Assembly: GCF_964340395.1 (NCBI RefSeq)
Contig: NC_135563.1
Coordinates: 9,802,075-9,866,074 of the forward strand
Direction of reading: 5' to 3'
DNA: 64,000 nucleotides
Origin: Glandiceps talaboti
Lineage: Eukaryota > Hemichordata > Enteropneusta > Spengelidae
Shown here: piece by piece, positions 63,466 through 64,000 of the stretch
Layout of the letters: each line of letters starts with the position of its first letter
Numbering within the stretch: position 1 is the stretch's first letter
The notes under the pieces: generated by a model
What the model saw: only the letters and a program-made list of their open reading frames with translations
Databases searched by the model: none
What the model was told of the DNA's origin: nothing
Program-made: the position numbers and the translations under genes

Positions 63466-64000
63466 CTGTAACATGGACACAGAAGGAAAAGAGGCAATTG
63501 AATATTGTATTACTGGCATTTCATTGCACATAATGATTAACATCTAGTTTCTATTTTTAAACCTAGGTGAAATCCAATCCTGCTATAAAACAATCTAACA
63601 TATCTATAACACCCACACTTTACAACCAGATCAGTGGTTTCATTATGTACCAGATATTAACAACCCCTAATAAATGCATTTATGGATGTGTTTTCCTTCC
63701 ATTATCTCGGATTGGAATGTAGTGCACTAATGAATTATATATGTTCAAGAAAATTTCAATATTAGACCAAGATATTTTGACTACCTTCCATGCAGTTTAT
63801 ATGTGTGCAAGGCAAGTTATAACATTGCAAGTATGTGAAGAGCTCTCAGTAAAAATTAGTGACTCGTGCTAAGCGGCTTACACACAATTACATGTACAAA
63901 ATGGCGGCCTGCTATAATCGTGGTTAGGACTTCTGCGTCCATGGTGTCTCTGTTTATTACTTACGATTAAACATTCAATTAATGTGAATTACAAATAAAA
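63466..64000 (-). other. PPP2R2 5' intron, cut by window edge
   Basis: No sequence matching the conserved B55 N-terminus is seen. AAAATGGCGGCC at 63898-63909 is a YY1-like site. Confidence 0.6.

Noticed and set aside
63880-63942. Minus-strand ATG in good context (63942) as the missing PPP2R2 first exon
   Set aside because: The peptide (MDAEVLTTIIAG) does not resemble the conserved B55 N-terminus and no GT donor in the needed phase follows.

Overview
The window is animal nuclear DNA: AT-rich, intron-dense and full of microsatellites, short inverted-repeat transposons and tRNA-derived SINEs. It carries four protein-coding genes. I assembled their exons by hand from splice sites and reading frame, checking them against the remembered vertebrate proteins. 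All exon phases close. The close match to vertebrate proteins, the small gene-dense layout and the repeat style suggest a marine invertebrate, perhaps an invertebrate deuterostome such as a hemichordate or amphioxus. The species cannot be fixed from the sequence.

Layout: (1) 575-13978, minus strand, beta-TrCP (one gene ancestral to BTRC and FBXW11), complete at its 5' end, with the last exon beyond position 1. (2) 14378-19939, plus strand, PBDC1, head-to-head with beta-TrCP across a 399-bp promoter. (3) 23179-47601, plus strand, XPO7/RANBP17 exportin, complete, 28 coding exons, 1092 codons plus stop. (4) 55259-63465, minus strand, PPP2R2 (the B55 regulatory subunit of PP2A), complete at its 3' end, with the first coding exon beyond position 64000. 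XPO7 and PPP2R2 converge across a 7.7-kb gene-free stretch.

The genes are not an operon. They serve protein degradation (beta-TrCP), probable eEF1A folding (PBDC1), nuclear transport (XPO7) and dephosphorylation (PPP2R2). Their linkage is informative: in human, RANBP17, FBXW11 and PPP2R2B share 5q, XPO7 and PPP2R2A share 8p21, and BTRC and PPP2R2D share 10q. The window therefore looks like a pre-duplication version of a vertebrate paralogous block.

The most notable points are three minor-spliceosome (U12-type) introns, including an AT-AC intron in XPO7; a tandem array of decoy copies of the XPO7 exon 9 acceptor; a 1.5-kb minisatellite whose probable single-copy relative lies inside a transposon 9 kb away; a 1.6-kb piggyBac-like non-autonomous element with TTAA duplications; and several small inverted-repeat element families. 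I saw no clear new multi-gene system.
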